From Lachnospiraceae bacterium UBA2860 (GTDB lineage: Bacteria; Bacillota; Clostridia; Lachnospirales; Lachnospiraceae): a stretch of DNA of 38,065 nucleotides. Both the position numbers and the translations under genes were made by a program. Shown here piece after piece: positions 25,743-33,803 of the stretch (within the stretch, counting starts at the first letter, position 1; every line of letters starts with the position of its first letter). The notes under the pieces were generated by a model. The model did not search any database. It was given only the letters and a program-made list of their open reading frames with translations, and had not been told where the DNA came from. Where the stretch lies: contig DEFE01000023.1 in assembly GCA_002350625.1 (NCBI GenBank), positions 1 through 38,065 on the forward strand. The letters run 5' to 3'.

Positions 25743-26483
25743 ATGATGATGAATGAATCTCCGTCAGCCTGCATCAAACTGAAAGAAGGCACGCATTTCG
25801 CGAAGTGCGTCCTCATGCCGGGCGATCCGCTCCGCGCGAAGCACATCGCCGAGACATTTCTTGAGAATCCCGTGCTGGTCAACGACGTCCGCAACATGCT
25901 GGGCTACACCGGCACGTACGAGGGCAAAGAGGTTTCCGTGATGGGCTCCGGCATGGGCATCCCCTCCATCGTCCTCTATGCGACCGAGCTCTACCGCTTC
26001 TTCGGTGTCGAGGCGATCATCCGCGTCGGCAGCGCCGGCGCCCTCCGCGACGACGTGCACGTCCGCGACGTCGTGATCGCGCAGGCCGCCTCGTCGAACA
26101 CGGGCTTCCAGGAGGCCGTGAATCTCCCGGGCTTCCTCGCGCCGGCCGGTGACTACGGCCTGATCGAGAAGGCTGTCGCCGCCGCGAAGGAGATGGGCGT
26201 GCGCGCGGATGTGGGCACGGTCTACACCTCGGATTTCTTCTATTATCCGAACCCGGACGCCAGGATCAATGAGAAGGCGCTCGCCACAGGGCACCTGTGC
26301 CTTGAGATGGAGACGGCCGGCATCTACATGCTCGCCGCGCTCGAGCACAAGAAGGCGCTCTCGCTCCTTACGATCTCCGATCACATCTTCACGGGAGAGG
26401 CTTTAAGCGCCGAGGACCGGCAGGACAGCTTCCACGAGATGATGGAGATCGCGCTCAAGACAGCGGCGCGCGCGGATTTATAA
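25743..26483 (+). CDS. deoD: Purine-nucleoside phosphorylase, DeoD type
   Basis: The 246-aa enzyme splits purine ribo- and deoxyribonucleosides with phosphate into base and pentose-1-phosphate. Family motifs are MPGDPLRAKHIAETFL near the N-terminus, GSGMGIPS, RVGSAGAL, EMETAGIYMLAA and the base-contacting SDHI. AAGGGGG lies 6-7 nt before the first of three ATG-type codons (MMMNES). It is coupled to upp. The stop codon lies inside a 13-bp tandem duplication. Confidence 0.95.
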   Translation: MMMNESPSACIKLKEGTHFAKCVLMPGDPLRAKHIAETFLENPVLVNDVRNMLGYTGTYEGKEVSVMGSGMGIPSIVLYATELYRFFGVEAIIRVGSAGALRDDVHVRDVVIAQAASSNTGFQEAVNLPGFLAPAGDYGLIEKAVAAAKEMGVRADVGTVYTSDFFYYPNPDARINEKALATGHLCLEMETAGIYMLAALEHKKALSLLTISDHIFTGEALSAEDRQDSFHEMMEIALKTAARADL

Positions 26484-26502
26484 AGTCCGATTATAAAGTC
26501 CG
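26478..26502. repeat. 13-bp tandem duplication across the deoD stop codon
   Basis: TTATAAAGTCCG occurs twice with a 13-bp period (26478 and 26491). The first copy contains the deoD stop. It appears to be a simple slippage duplication. Confidence 0.6.
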
Positions 26503-26534
26503 TCTGAACTTTTTGTTAAAGCTTGTCCCGTCCC

Positions 26535-26563
26535 TTGCCTTCCCGGGGAAATTGGTCTATAGT
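26535..26563 (+). promoter_or_regulatory. Promoter of the zinc-ribbon/DUF5685/J-domain operon
   Basis: TTGCCT (26535-26540), a 17-bp spacer and TATAGT (26558-26563) predict a leader of about 26 nt to the first ATG. Confidence 0.6.
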
Positions 26564-26595
26564 ATGGACAATTGACGATGAGGAGATGATATGTC

Positions 26596-27012
26596 ATGAA
26601 AGATTTCTTTGAGCGGGTGAATGACAAGATCCGCGAGTTTATGACCGGCCGGTACGGGACGGACGACTTTTCGAAATTTCTGCTCACAGCGACTCTGATC
26701 CTCTTTCTTCTCTCGCTCATCACCGGGTGGGGATTCGTATATCTGCTGGCGCTCGCCGGCCTCATCTACTCCTACTACCGGATTCTGTCGCGGGATTTTG
26801 CCGCGCGGTCTGAGGAGAACCGGAAGTATCTCGGCCTGATCGAATCGGCCAAAAAGAAGCTGCGCGTGCAGAAGAAACGCTTCGACGGCAGAAAAGATTA
26901 CCGCTTTTTCAAATGTCCGGGCTGCGGCCAGGAGGTCCGCGTCCCGAAGGGCAAGGGCCATATCCGGATCACCTGCCCGAAGTGCTCGGAACAGTTTGAC
27001 CGTACGGTCTGA
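26596..27012 (+). CDS. Two-helix membrane protein with C-terminal zinc ribbon
   Basis: The 138-aa product has no named function that I recognise. It has two closely spaced hydrophobic segments (about 28-45 and 48-62), a basic linker (82-102), and a C-terminal zinc ribbon with Cys107/Cys110 and Cys127/Cys130. Both ends should face the cytoplasm if the two segments form a hairpin. AGGAG lies about 10 nt before the ATG. It is first of a three-gene set with the DUF5685 and J-domain genes, so the three may act together in protein quality control at the membrane; that is inference. Confidence 0.75.
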   Translation: MKDFFERVNDKIREFMTGRYGTDDFSKFLLTATLILFLLSLITGWGFVYLLALAGLIYSYYRILSRDFAARSEENRKYLGLIESAKKKLRVQKKRFDGRKDYRFFKCPGCGQEVRVPKGKGHIRITCPKCSEQFDRTV

Positions 27013-27026
27013 TAGGGGAAGCATCT

Positions 27027-27872
27027 GTGTTCGGTTATGTGACGGTCAATCAGGACGAACTGAAGATTAAGGAATATAAAAGGTACCGCAGTTTTTACTG
27101 CGGCCTTTGTCGTTCTCTGAAGACGCGCTGCGGGATTCGCGGCCAGGCGATTCTTCCGTACGACATGGTGTTTCTTGACATCCTTCTGAACGGGCTCTAT
27201 GAGCTGCCGCTCGCGGAGGAGGACAGGATGTGCATCGCGCATCCGACGAAGAAGCAGCACATGGTGCGCAATGAAATCACCGATTACGCCGCCGACATGG
27301 GCATGCTGCTGGCCTACTACAAGCTTCTCGACGACGGGGAGGATGAGGGAAGTAAGCTCGCGTCCTCGAGAGCCATGCTTCTCAAGAAACACGCGGGGGC
27401 CATCGGCGTCAGGTGGCCGGAGCAGGCGGAGGCGGTGCGGCAGTATATCCGGAAACTGAAGGATGCGGAGAAACAAAATGTCGCGGACCTCGACGCTGTG
27501 GCGGGACTTACCGGCGACGCGCTCGGCGCCATTTTCGTCATGAAGGAGGATCTGTGGTCTGATGTGCTGCGGCGCATGGGATTCTTCCTCGGCAAATACG
27601 TCTATCTCCTCGACGCTTACGAGGACCTGGAGAAGGATCTGAAGCGGGGCGCGTACAATCCGTTCCGGCCGTATGCGGAGAGAAAGGATTTTGACGCATT
27701 CGTCGAAAACGCGCTGACCATGATGATGGCGGAATGCGCAAAGGAGTTTGAAAAGCTTCCGATCGTGCAGGACATTGATATCCTGAGAAATATTATCTAT
27801 TCGGGCGTCTGGCAGAAGTATCAGGAGGTCAGGAGAAAGCGGGACGGCGCGGAAGAAGAGGGAGAAGCATGA
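27027..27872 (+). CDS. DUF5685 family protein
   Basis: The 281-aa product begins at GTG (MFGYVTVNQDELKIKEY) behind AGGGGAAG. It contains the family's N-terminal motif YRSFYCGLCRSLKTRCG with Cys25, Cys28 and Cys35, which may bind metal. The rest looks all-helical, with an acidic segment LLDAYEDLEKDLKRGAYNP resembling an aspartate-rich, terpenoid-enzyme-like helix, though I would not assign an activity from that. It overlaps the J-domain gene by 4 nt (ATGA). The function is unknown. Confidence 0.82.
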   Translation: MFGYVTVNQDELKIKEYKRYRSFYCGLCRSLKTRCGIRGQAILPYDMVFLDILLNGLYELPLAEEDRMCIAHPTKKQHMVRNEITDYAADMGMLLAYYKLLDDGEDEGSKLASSRAMLLKKHAGAIGVRWPEQAEAVRQYIRKLKDAEKQNVADLDAVAGLTGDALGAIFVMKEDLWSDVLRRMGFFLGKYVYLLDAYEDLEKDLKRGAYNPFRPYAERKDFDAFVENALTMMMAECAKEFEKLPIVQDIDILRNIIYSGVWQKYQEVRRKRDGAEEEGEA

Positions 27873-28582
27873 TCATCGACCCATATAAAGTGCTCGGCGT
27901 CAGCGATGATGTATCCGATGCGGAACTGAAAAAAGCATATCGCGACCTGAGCAAGAAATGGCATCCGGACGCCAACCCGGATGATCCCGAGAGGGCCGAG
28001 CAGCGCTTCAAGGAGATTCAGGAAGCTTACCGGCAGATCGTGGACGCGAGAGCCCGCGGGACGAGTGCCTACGGCAGGGCAGAGAACCACGGACCGCAGG
28101 GCGGGCCTTACGGCGGGCAGCGGGAGTACTCGGATTACGGCCCCTACGGAGGCTTCGAGGAGTTCTTCCGCGAGTGGTCGCAGTATTCGAATGACCGGAG
28201 GCGCGAGGAGGAGTCGAATGAGATGACCGCCGCGCGCAACTATATCAATAACGGGTACTACCGCGAGGCGATGAACGCGCTGAGCCAGGTGGCGGAGAGC
28301 GCAAGGAGCGCGCGGTGGTATTATTACGCCGCGATCGCGAGCAACGGGATCGGCAACAATATCGACGCGATGAATTACGCGCGCCGCGCCGCGGATCTGG
28401 AGCCGGATAATGCGGATTACAGGAATCTGCTGCTGCATCTGCAGAACGGGGGCACCTGGTACACGAGGCGCGGGGAGTCGTACGGCGGCGTCATGCCGAG
28501 GGCCGATACGACGACGTGGTGCCTGTCGCTGTGCGCGCTGAATCTGTTCTGCAACTGCTGCGGAGGGGGATTCTTTATCTGA
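27869..28582 (+). CDS. J-domain protein (DnaJ-like co-chaperone) with TPR-like region
   Basis: The 237-aa product has an N-terminal J domain (about 3-65) with the HPD motif at 32-34, essential in the family for stimulating Hsp70 ATPase. A Gly/Tyr-rich linker follows (about 70-110), then a helical, TPR-like region (about 128-195) and an odd short C-terminus rich in Cys and hydrophobic residues (CLSLCALNLFCNCCGGGFF). There is no zinc-finger or client-binding domain of classical DnaJ, so it is a type III J protein. Start overlaps DUF5685. I infer recruitment of DnaK to a specific client, perhaps at the membrane. Confidence 0.85.
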   Translation: MIIDPYKVLGVSDDVSDAELKKAYRDLSKKWHPDANPDDPERAEQRFKEIQEAYRQIVDARARGTSAYGRAENHGPQGGPYGGQREYSDYGPYGGFEEFFREWSQYSNDRRREEESNEMTAARNYINNGYYREAMNALSQVAESARSARWYYYAAIASNGIGNNIDAMNYARRAADLEPDNADYRNLLLHLQNGGTWYTRRGESYGGVMPRADTTTWCLSLCALNLFCNCCGGGFFI

Positions 28583-28588
28583 TACATA

Positions 28589-28660
28589 TGATTCGCTTGC
28601 GATGCTGCATCCCGCCGGAATCTTATCTCCCGGGCAGACGGCTTCCGCGCCTAAGGACTT
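28589..28660. repeat. Diverged half-copy of the 16.8-kb palindromic element
   Basis: Like the left arm of the element at 16833, this copy begins TGATTCG, and the exact 26-bp core ends 72 nt after its start (core 28635-28660). About half of the 48 bases before the core also match. GCCGGAA/TTCCG can pair within it. It lies between the convergent J-domain and HAD genes and may help end both transcripts. Confidence 0.7.
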
Positions 28661-28666
28661 ATCTTT

Positions 28667-29479
28667 TTATAGGATGAATTTTTCTATGATTTCTGCGACG
28701 CCGCTGTGGTTGCAGTCACGCTCCGTGACGTAACCGGCGGCGTCTTTGCATGCGTCGGTGGCGTTCGCCATGGCGCAGCCGAGACCGGCGGCGCGGAGCA
28801 TGGGAATGTCATTTTCGGAGTCACCCGCGGCGAAGGAATTCCGGATCGGGATGCCTAAAAGGCCGCAGAGCTTTGTGACGGCATTTCCTTTGGAGACGCC
28901 GTCCTTTACGCACTCGAGGAGCTTTTTGGAGGAGAAGAAGAGGGAGACGCGCCCTAAAAGGCGCGGCGCCGCGTCCTTCCGGCAGATTTCGAGCGCTTCG
29001 TGGTCGCTTAAGCTGGCGATGAGCACCTTGGCGGGAGCACTATGTAAACCTGCGGGAAGCTCAGGCACGATGCGGTAAGGGACGTGGATCTGGCCGACGT
29101 ACCAGCGGAGCTCGGGACCATCCGCTTTTGCGAGAACGGTGGAGCCGTCGTAGGTGTGGACGTAGAGGCCGTGCCGCTCGGCTTCGCGGAAGAGGGCTTC
29201 GACATCTTCAGGCGCGAGCGTCTCCCTGAGGAGATAGCGGCCTGTCCCGCAGTCGTAGATTTCGGCGCCGTTCATGGCGATGATGTAGCCGCCCTCGCCG
29301 GCGATGCCGAGGCGCTCGGCGAGCGGAAGGATGCCGAGGAGCGGGCGCCCGCTCGCGATGACAATGCGGTGGCCGGCTTTTATGGCGCGCGCGATGGCGT
29401 CGGCATTTTCATCGGTCACGGCCTTGTCTTTGGTGAGCAGCGTGTCGTCGATATCGAGAAAAAGAATTTTGGATTCCAT
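28667..29479 (-). CDS. Cof-type HAD-IIB family phosphatase
   Basis: The 270-aa product is a haloacid-dehalogenase-type phosphatase with the type IIB cap. The nucleophile motif is DIDDTLLT (Asp9, Asp11), motif II is VIASGRP, and motif IV is FAAGDSENDIPML with the catalytic acidic residues; motif III Lys is in SKGNAV. Cof-type enzymes dephosphorylate sugar phosphates, FMN or pyridoxal phosphate, and the substrate cannot be told from sequence. GGAGG lies 7 nt before the ATG and TATAAT (complement of 29503-29508) suggests its own promoter. It is monocistronic. Confidence 0.93.
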   Translation of the reverse strand: MESKILFLDIDDTLLTKDKAVTDENADAIARAIKAGHRIVIASGRPLLGILPLAERLGIAGEGGYIIAMNGAEIYDCGTGRYLLRETLAPEDVEALFREAERHGLYVHTYDGSTVLAKADGPELRWYVGQIHVPYRIVPELPAGLHSAPAKVLIASLSDHEALEICRKDAAPRLLGRVSLFFSSKKLLECVKDGVSKGNAVTKLCGLLGIPIRNSFAAGDSENDIPMLRAAGLGCAMANATDACKDAAGYVTERDCNHSGVAEIIEKFIL

Positions 29480-29581
29480 GGGCGATCCTCCGTTTAAGCT
29501 GCATTATATGATGCGCGCGGGAAAAAGGAAAGCGGAAGATGTACTTAGAGATTGTTTACAGTTTATTCACAGGCGCTTGTG

Positions 29582-29610
29582 TTGACGCATCTTTTATGAA
29601 GCGCTAAAAT
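29582..29610 (+). promoter_or_regulatory. Promoter of the lipoprotein-ftsH operon
   Basis: TTGACG (29582-29587), an exact 17-bp spacer and TAAAAT (29605-29610) predict an RNA start near 29617. The leader holds a 6-bp hairpin, CCGGCA-cccga-TGCCGG (29641-29657), touching the ribosome site GGGAG before the lipoprotein ATG. Confidence 0.7.
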
Positions 29611-29669
29611 ATCGTTGATTTGTACCGCGTAAGGAGTGAGCCGGCACCCGATGCCGGCGGGAGAAAGAT

Positions 29670-30710
29670 ATGAAGAGAAAGATCAGAGCTATCGTACCGG
29701 CGGCAGCTGTTGCCGCGCTTATTTTATCAGGCTGCAGCGGGCAGTCTGTCACTTATGATGCAGGGCAGACGGGGACGTCCTCCCCGGCTGCGGCGATGGC
29801 GTCTTCTGAGGCGGCGCTTCCGATCGTGACGTCTTCCCAGCCTGCAGTGACGGAGACACCGACGCCGACAGCGACCCCGACGACGACCCCAACGGCGGCA
29901 CCGACGCTTACGTCGATCGCGACGCCGACGCCGGAGACGATCTCTCCGACGCTGCTGACGCCGACGCCGGATCCGGACGCGGGCCTTAAGGTGCTCGGCA
30001 CGAAGGCGGAGGGCATTAACATCTTCAAGGTGCGCCTCAAAAATGCCACCGGCATGAACGTCACCTATTTCGGCGTGAAGGATAATTTCACGGACTACTT
30101 CCCGGAAAATATGCTGAAGGAGACCGGAGAGATCAAGAACGACGAGCGCCGCCTGCTCTACTTTGACGCCGCGCACGCGCTGAAGGAATCGGCCGACCGC
30201 GAGGAGAAGGCCGCATACGAGATCCGCCTCGGCCTGAAGACGGACGAGGAGATGAAGGACGCGGAGGACGAAGGGCGCTTCGTCATCCTGCACGACATCC
30301 CGTTCCAGGATTTCGAGGAGGCGGAGATCTGCTTCACGGAGGATGGGATCGCTTACCTCAAGTACCGCTCGAAGATCACCAACAAGGAGATGTCGACCGA
30401 GGAGGCCGAGAAGAAGCTCGCCGCGGCGGAAGAGGAAGAGGAAGAGGAGGAGCGCAGCTCCGACGAGGACAGAAGTGACAACAGCGGCAATGCCAATAAC
30501 GACAACAGTGGCAACGACAACAGCAATAACAACAATAACGACAACGACGGCGGCCAGGACGAGGACCAGCAGTATGAAGCGGTCGATGACGGCGGGGACG
30601 AAGACGATGACGCCGCCTACGACTACGTGCCGATCGAGGAAGACGGCGGGGACGTTGAGGAAGAGGTCATCTACTATGATGAAGATACTTATGATGAGGT
30701 TGTCGGCTGA
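29670..30710 (+). CDS. Secreted lipoprotein with Thr/Pro-rich linker and acidic Asn/Asp tail
   Basis: The 346-aa product has a lipoprotein signal with lipobox LSGC (Cys22), so it should be anchored on the outer face of the membrane. A Thr/Pro repeat linker (about 60-105) is followed by a folded region (about 108-240, starting LKVLGTKAEGINIFKVRLKN) and a low-complexity tail of Glu, then Asn/Asp/Gly (about 245-346). I do not recognise the folded domain. It lies 14 bp before ftsH and is probably cotranscribed. The very low-complexity tail is encoded by GAG/GAC/AAC runs that could vary in length. Function unknown. Confidence 0.78.
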   Translation: MKRKIRAIVPAAAVAALILSGCSGQSVTYDAGQTGTSSPAAAMASSEAALPIVTSSQPAVTETPTPTATPTTTPTAAPTLTSIATPTPETISPTLLTPTPDPDAGLKVLGTKAEGINIFKVRLKNATGMNVTYFGVKDNFTDYFPENMLKETGEIKNDERRLLYFDAAHALKESADREEKAAYEIRLGLKTDEEMKDAEDEGRFVILHDIPFQDFEEAEICFTEDGIAYLKYRSKITNKEMSTEEAEKKLAAAEEEEEEEERSSDEDRSDNSGNANNDNSGNDNSNNNNNDNDGGQDEDQQYEAVDDGGDEDDDAAYDYVPIEEDGGDVEEEVIYYDEDTYDEVVG

Positions 30711-30724
30711 AGGAGGCTCGGACA

Positions 30725-32632
30725 GTGTTCTTTAATCAGGATAAGAAGCCGGAGAGGACGGCGGCATTTACGTATGTCATCGTCGTGGTGATCATCATGC
30801 TGCTCATCAACGCCTTTATTCTCCCGGCGATCGTGCGGAGAAACATCCGCGACGTGGACTACAGCACCTTCCTTAATATGGTGGGGAACAAGGAGATTTC
30901 CACGGCACAGATCAACAGCGACTATATCTATTTCTCGGACAAGGCGACGCCGGAGAATTCCTACAGGACGGCGACCTTCAACGACCCGGACCTCGTCAAC
31001 CGCCTGCAGGCGTCGGGATGCGAGTTCGGCACGGTCGTCAACAGGACGAGCCCTCTCGAGAACTTTTTCTTCGGCTGGGTGCTGCCGCTCCTGTTCTTCT
31101 ACGGGATCGGCGTCCTGCTCTCCCGCATGATGATGAGGCGCATGACGGGCGGCGAGGACGGCGGCGGGCTCTTCGGCGGCGGACCGATGATGTCCTTCGG
31201 CAAGAGCGGCGCCAAGAAGTACGTGCCGTCGACGACGAGCATTAAGTTTGAGGACGTGGCGGGCGAGGAGGAGGCGAAGCAGCTTCTCGAGGAGCTGGTC
31301 ATGTACCTCCACGACCCGAAGAAATACGCGGATATCGGCGCGTCCTGCCCGAAGGGCGCCCTGCTCGTCGGACCTCCCGGCACGGGCAAGACCCTGCTCG
31401 CCAAGGCGGTCGCCGGGGAGGCGGAGGTTCCGTTCTTCTCGATCGCGGGCTCCGAGTTCGTAGAGATGTTCGTCGGCATGGGCGCGTCCAAGGTGCGCGA
31501 CCTCTTCAACCAGGCGGAGAAGAACGCGCCGTGTATCGTCTTCATCGACGAGATCGACACGATCGGCAAGAAGCGTGACGCCGGCGCGCTCTCGACGAAC
31601 GACGAGAGAGAGCAGACGCTCAACCAGCTGCTCACGGAGATGGACGGCTTCGACGGGTCGAAGGGCGTCATCATCCTCGCGGCGACGAACCGGCCGGAGG
31701 TGCTTGATCCGGCGCTCCTGCGCCCGGGCCGTTTTGACCGGCGCATCCCGGTGGAGCTCCCCGATCTGGAAGGCCGCGTCGCGATCCTGAAGGTGCACGC
31801 GAAGAAGATCAAGGTGGCCGACAACGTCGACTTCGACGCCATTGCCCGCACGGCGGCAGGCGCGTCGGGCGCGGACCTGGCCAATATCATCAACGAGGCG
31901 GCGCTGAGGGCCGTCCGCGAGGGCAGGAAATTCGTGATTCAGGAGGACCTCATGGAGAGCATCGAGGTCGTCATCGCGGGCTACCAGAAGAAGAGCCGCG
32001 TCCTGTCCGACAAGGAGAAGCTGGTCGTCGCGTACCACGAGATCGGACACGCGCTCGTGGCGGCGAAGCAGAACAACTCGGCGCCCGTGCAGAAGATCAC
32101 GATCATTCCCCGCACGTCCGGCGCGCTCGGCTACACGCTGCAGGTCGACGAGGGCGACAAGTACCTGATGTCGAAGGAAGAGCTTCTTAATAAGATAGCG
32201 ACCTTCACCGGCGGCCGCTGCGCCGAGGAGCTCGTCTTCGGCACGATTACGACCGGCGCGGCCAACGACATCGAGCAGGCGACGAAGATCGCCAGGGCGA
32301 TGATTACGCAGTACGGCATGGACGAGGACTTCGGCATGGTCGCGCTCAGCACGCAGACGAATATCTACCTCGGCGGGGACAGCTCGCTCGCCTGCTCGCC
32401 GGAGACGGCCACGCAGATCGACGCCGCCGTCGTGCGCATCGTGGAGACGCAGCACGACAAGGCGATGAAGATCCTCACCGACAACAAGTCGAAGCTGCAC
32501 GAGCTCGCGAAGTACCTCTATGAGCACGAGACGATTACCGGCGAGGAGTTCATGGAGATCCTGAACAGCAAACCGGCGTACGGAACGGAGGCAAAAACCG
32601 CGGCGGACGAAACAGAAGAAAATCCTAATTGA
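30725..32632 (+). CDS. ftsH: ATP-dependent zinc metalloprotease FtsH
   Basis: The 635-aa product is a membrane AAA+ protease that extracts and degrades misfolded or short-lived membrane and cytosolic proteins. It has a helix at about 11-33, an extracytoplasmic domain, a second helix at about 112-135, an AAA+ domain with Walker A GPPGTGKT (216-223), Walker B CIVFIDEID and SRH region ATNRPEVLDPALLRPGRFD, and the M41 protease domain with zinc motif HEIGH (438-442). The usual motif is HEAGH; Ile here leaves the zinc ligands intact. Translation starts at GTG with AGGAGG 8 nt upstream. The TGA stop lies inside the -35 box of the next promoter. Confidence 0.96.
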   Translation: MFFNQDKKPERTAAFTYVIVVVIIMLLINAFILPAIVRRNIRDVDYSTFLNMVGNKEISTAQINSDYIYFSDKATPENSYRTATFNDPDLVNRLQASGCEFGTVVNRTSPLENFFFGWVLPLLFFYGIGVLLSRMMMRRMTGGEDGGGLFGGGPMMSFGKSGAKKYVPSTTSIKFEDVAGEEEAKQLLEELVMYLHDPKKYADIGASCPKGALLVGPPGTGKTLLAKAVAGEAEVPFFSIAGSEFVEMFVGMGASKVRDLFNQAEKNAPCIVFIDEIDTIGKKRDAGALSTNDEREQTLNQLLTEMDGFDGSKGVIILAATNRPEVLDPALLRPGRFDRRIPVELPDLEGRVAILKVHAKKIKVADNVDFDAIARTAAGASGADLANIINEAALRAVREGRKFVIQEDLMESIEVVIAGYQKKSRVLSDKEKLVVAYHEIGHALVAAKQNNSAPVQKITIIPRTSGALGYTLQVDEGDKYLMSKEELLNKIATFTGGRCAEELVFGTITTGAANDIEQATKIARAMITQYGMDEDFGMVALSTQTNIYLGGDSSLACSPETATQIDAAVVRIVETQHDKAMKILTDNKSKLHELAKYLYEHETITGEEFMEILNSKPAYGTEAKTAADETEENPN

Positions 32633-32657
32633 CGCCATAAAGGACCTGTGCTATAGT
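32629..32657 (+). promoter_or_regulatory. Promoter of the rpmG-secE-nusG-rplKA operon
   Basis: TTGACG (32629-32634), a 17-bp spacer and TGC-extended TATAGT (32652-32657). The -35 overlaps the ftsH stop codon, and the -10 lies in the loop of the terminator hairpin at 32642-32690. Confidence 0.75.
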
Positions 32658-32690
32658 AGTAAAGCTACGAGTAACAGGTTCTTTTTTTTT
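32642..32690 (+). terminator. ftsH terminator overlapping the rpmG promoter
   Basis: GGACCTGT (32642-32649) pairs with ACAGGTTC (32674-32681; 7 of 8 pairs) ahead of T9. A TAG/CTA stem can form inside the 24-nt loop. RNA started at the embedded promoter (about 32664) lacks the left arm, so it should escape termination. Confidence 0.6.
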
Positions 32691-32753
32691 GCGCAAAAAT
32701 CGCAGCGGAAAAGAACCCAAAAAAAGCTAACGGATCATTGGAGGTGAAAAGCC

Positions 32754-32903
32754 GTGCGTACAAGGATAACATTAGCGTGTACAGAATGTAAGCAGCGCAA
32801 CTATAACACCATGAAGGATAAGAAAGAACATCCTGAGAGAATGGAAACGAAGAAGTACTGCAGATTCTGCCACAAGCACACGATGCACAAGGAAACCAAG
32901 TAA
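32754..32903 (+). CDS. rpmG: Ribosomal protein L33 (bL33), zinc-binding type
   Basis: A 49-aa protein beginning MRTRITLACTECKQRN. Two CxxC pairs (Cys9/Cys12 and Cys36/Cys39) make it the zinc-ribbon form of L33, a large-subunit ribosomal protein. Translation starts at GTG with GGAGG about 9 nt upstream. It sits immediately before secE, the common order in Firmicutes. In Bacillus, zinc-dependent L33 forms are replaced by zinc-free paralogues under zinc starvation; no paralogue is in this window. Confidence 0.97.
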   Translation: MRTRITLACTECKQRNYNTMKDKKEHPERMETKKYCRFCHKHTMHKETK

Positions 32904-32928
32904 TTAAAGGTGCCTTAGGAGAAAGAAA

Positions 32929-33147
32929 ATGGCGGATAACGAAAAAACTGCAGTTAAGACAAAGAGCAATAAGCCCTCCTTCTGGCAGGGCGTAAAGCGT
33001 GAGTGGAACAAGATCATCTGGCCGAAGCGCGAAGATCTTGTAAAGCAGACAGGGCTTGTCGTCGTTCTGTCCCTCATCCTGGGGATCATCATCACCGTGA
33101 TCGACAGCGGCGCGCTGAAGCTGATCGACTGGATTCTCTCGATCTGA
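32929..33147 (+). CDS. secE: Preprotein translocase subunit SecE
   Basis: The 72-aa product is the single-helix bacterial form of SecE, which clamps SecY in the Sec translocon. It shows the amphipathic motif FWQGVKREWNKIIWPKREDL (about 18-37) followed by a transmembrane helix (about 41-66). TTAGGAGAAAG precedes the ATG. Position between rpmG and nusG is the standard one. Confidence 0.96.
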   Translation: MADNEKTAVKTKSNKPSFWQGVKREWNKIIWPKREDLVKQTGLVVVLSLILGIIITVIDSGALKLIDWILSI

Positions 33148-33166
33148 GAAAAGTAAGGGGTAACAG

Positions 33167-33709
33167 ATGGCAGAAGCAAACTGGTATGTGATACACACCT
33201 ACTCAGGTTATGAAAACAAGGTGAAGGCCAACATCGAGAAGACCGTCGGCAACCGCCACCTTGAGAACGAGATACTCGACGTCCGCGTTCCGCTCGAGGA
33301 TGTACAGGAGACGAAGAACGGCGTGACGAAGATCGTGCAGAGGAAGATGTTCCCCGGCTACGTGCTCGTCAACATGGTGATGACGGATGAGACCTGGTAC
33401 GTCGTGCGCAATACCCGCGGCGTGACGGGATTTGTCGGACCGGGGAGCAAGCCGGTTCCGCTCTCTCCCGAGGAGATGTGGCCGCTCGGCATCGGCGACG
33501 GCAAGGAAGCGCCGGTCGTGCAGAGACCGAAGATCGTGGTCGACTTCGAGGTCGGAGATACCGTCGTGGTCATCGCGGGCGCCTGGGAAGGCACGGAAGG
33601 TGCGGTTACGGGCGTCAACGCGCAGAAGCAGACGGTCACTATATCCGTGGAGCTGTTCGGGCGCGCGACACCCGTCGAGATCAGCTTCGCCGAGGTCAAG
33701 AAGAGGTAA
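33167..33709 (+). CDS. nusG: Transcription termination/antitermination protein NusG
   Basis: The 180-aa product has an N-terminal NGN domain that binds RNA polymerase (WYVIHTYSGYENKVKANIEK, then MFPGYVLVNMVM) and a C-terminal KOW domain (about 125-180, with VGDTVVVIAGAWEGTEGAV). It influences pausing and Rho-dependent termination and couples RNA polymerase to the ribosome. Length and domain order are normal. It follows secE by 19 bp. Confidence 0.97.
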   Translation: MAEANWYVIHTYSGYENKVKANIEKTVGNRHLENEILDVRVPLEDVQETKNGVTKIVQRKMFPGYVLVNMVMTDETWYVVRNTRGVTGFVGPGSKPVPLSPEEMWPLGIGDGKEAPVVQRPKIVVDFEVGDTVVVIAGAWEGTEGAVTGVNAQKQTVTISVELFGRATPVEISFAEVKKR

Positions 33710-33756
33710 ATAAGCCCCGCCGGATAAGCCATTCCGGGAAGAAAGGGCATCATAAA

Positions 33757-33788
33757 GTGGAAGGGTTTTAGAATACTCGCCAAACCAC
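33757..33788 (+). promoter_or_regulatory. Hairpin GTGGAAGG...CCAC before rplK (possible L1-binding site)
   Basis: GTGG (33757-33760) pairs with CCAC (33785-33788), with AAGGGTTT / AAA inside. The rplK ribosome site AGGAGG starts 2 nt after the hairpin. A very similar element precedes rplA. L1 is known to repress its own operon by binding an mRNA mimic of its rRNA site; this hairpin is a candidate. Confidence 0.5.
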
Positions 33789-33803
33789 AAAGGAGGAAGC
33801 ATC

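Noticed and set aside
30689..32638. 649-codon open frame antisense to ftsH
   Set aside because: It exactly shadows ftsH, has no ribosome site or recognisable motif, and its composition (Arg/Leu/Val/Asp-rich) follows from the complement of GC-rich codons.
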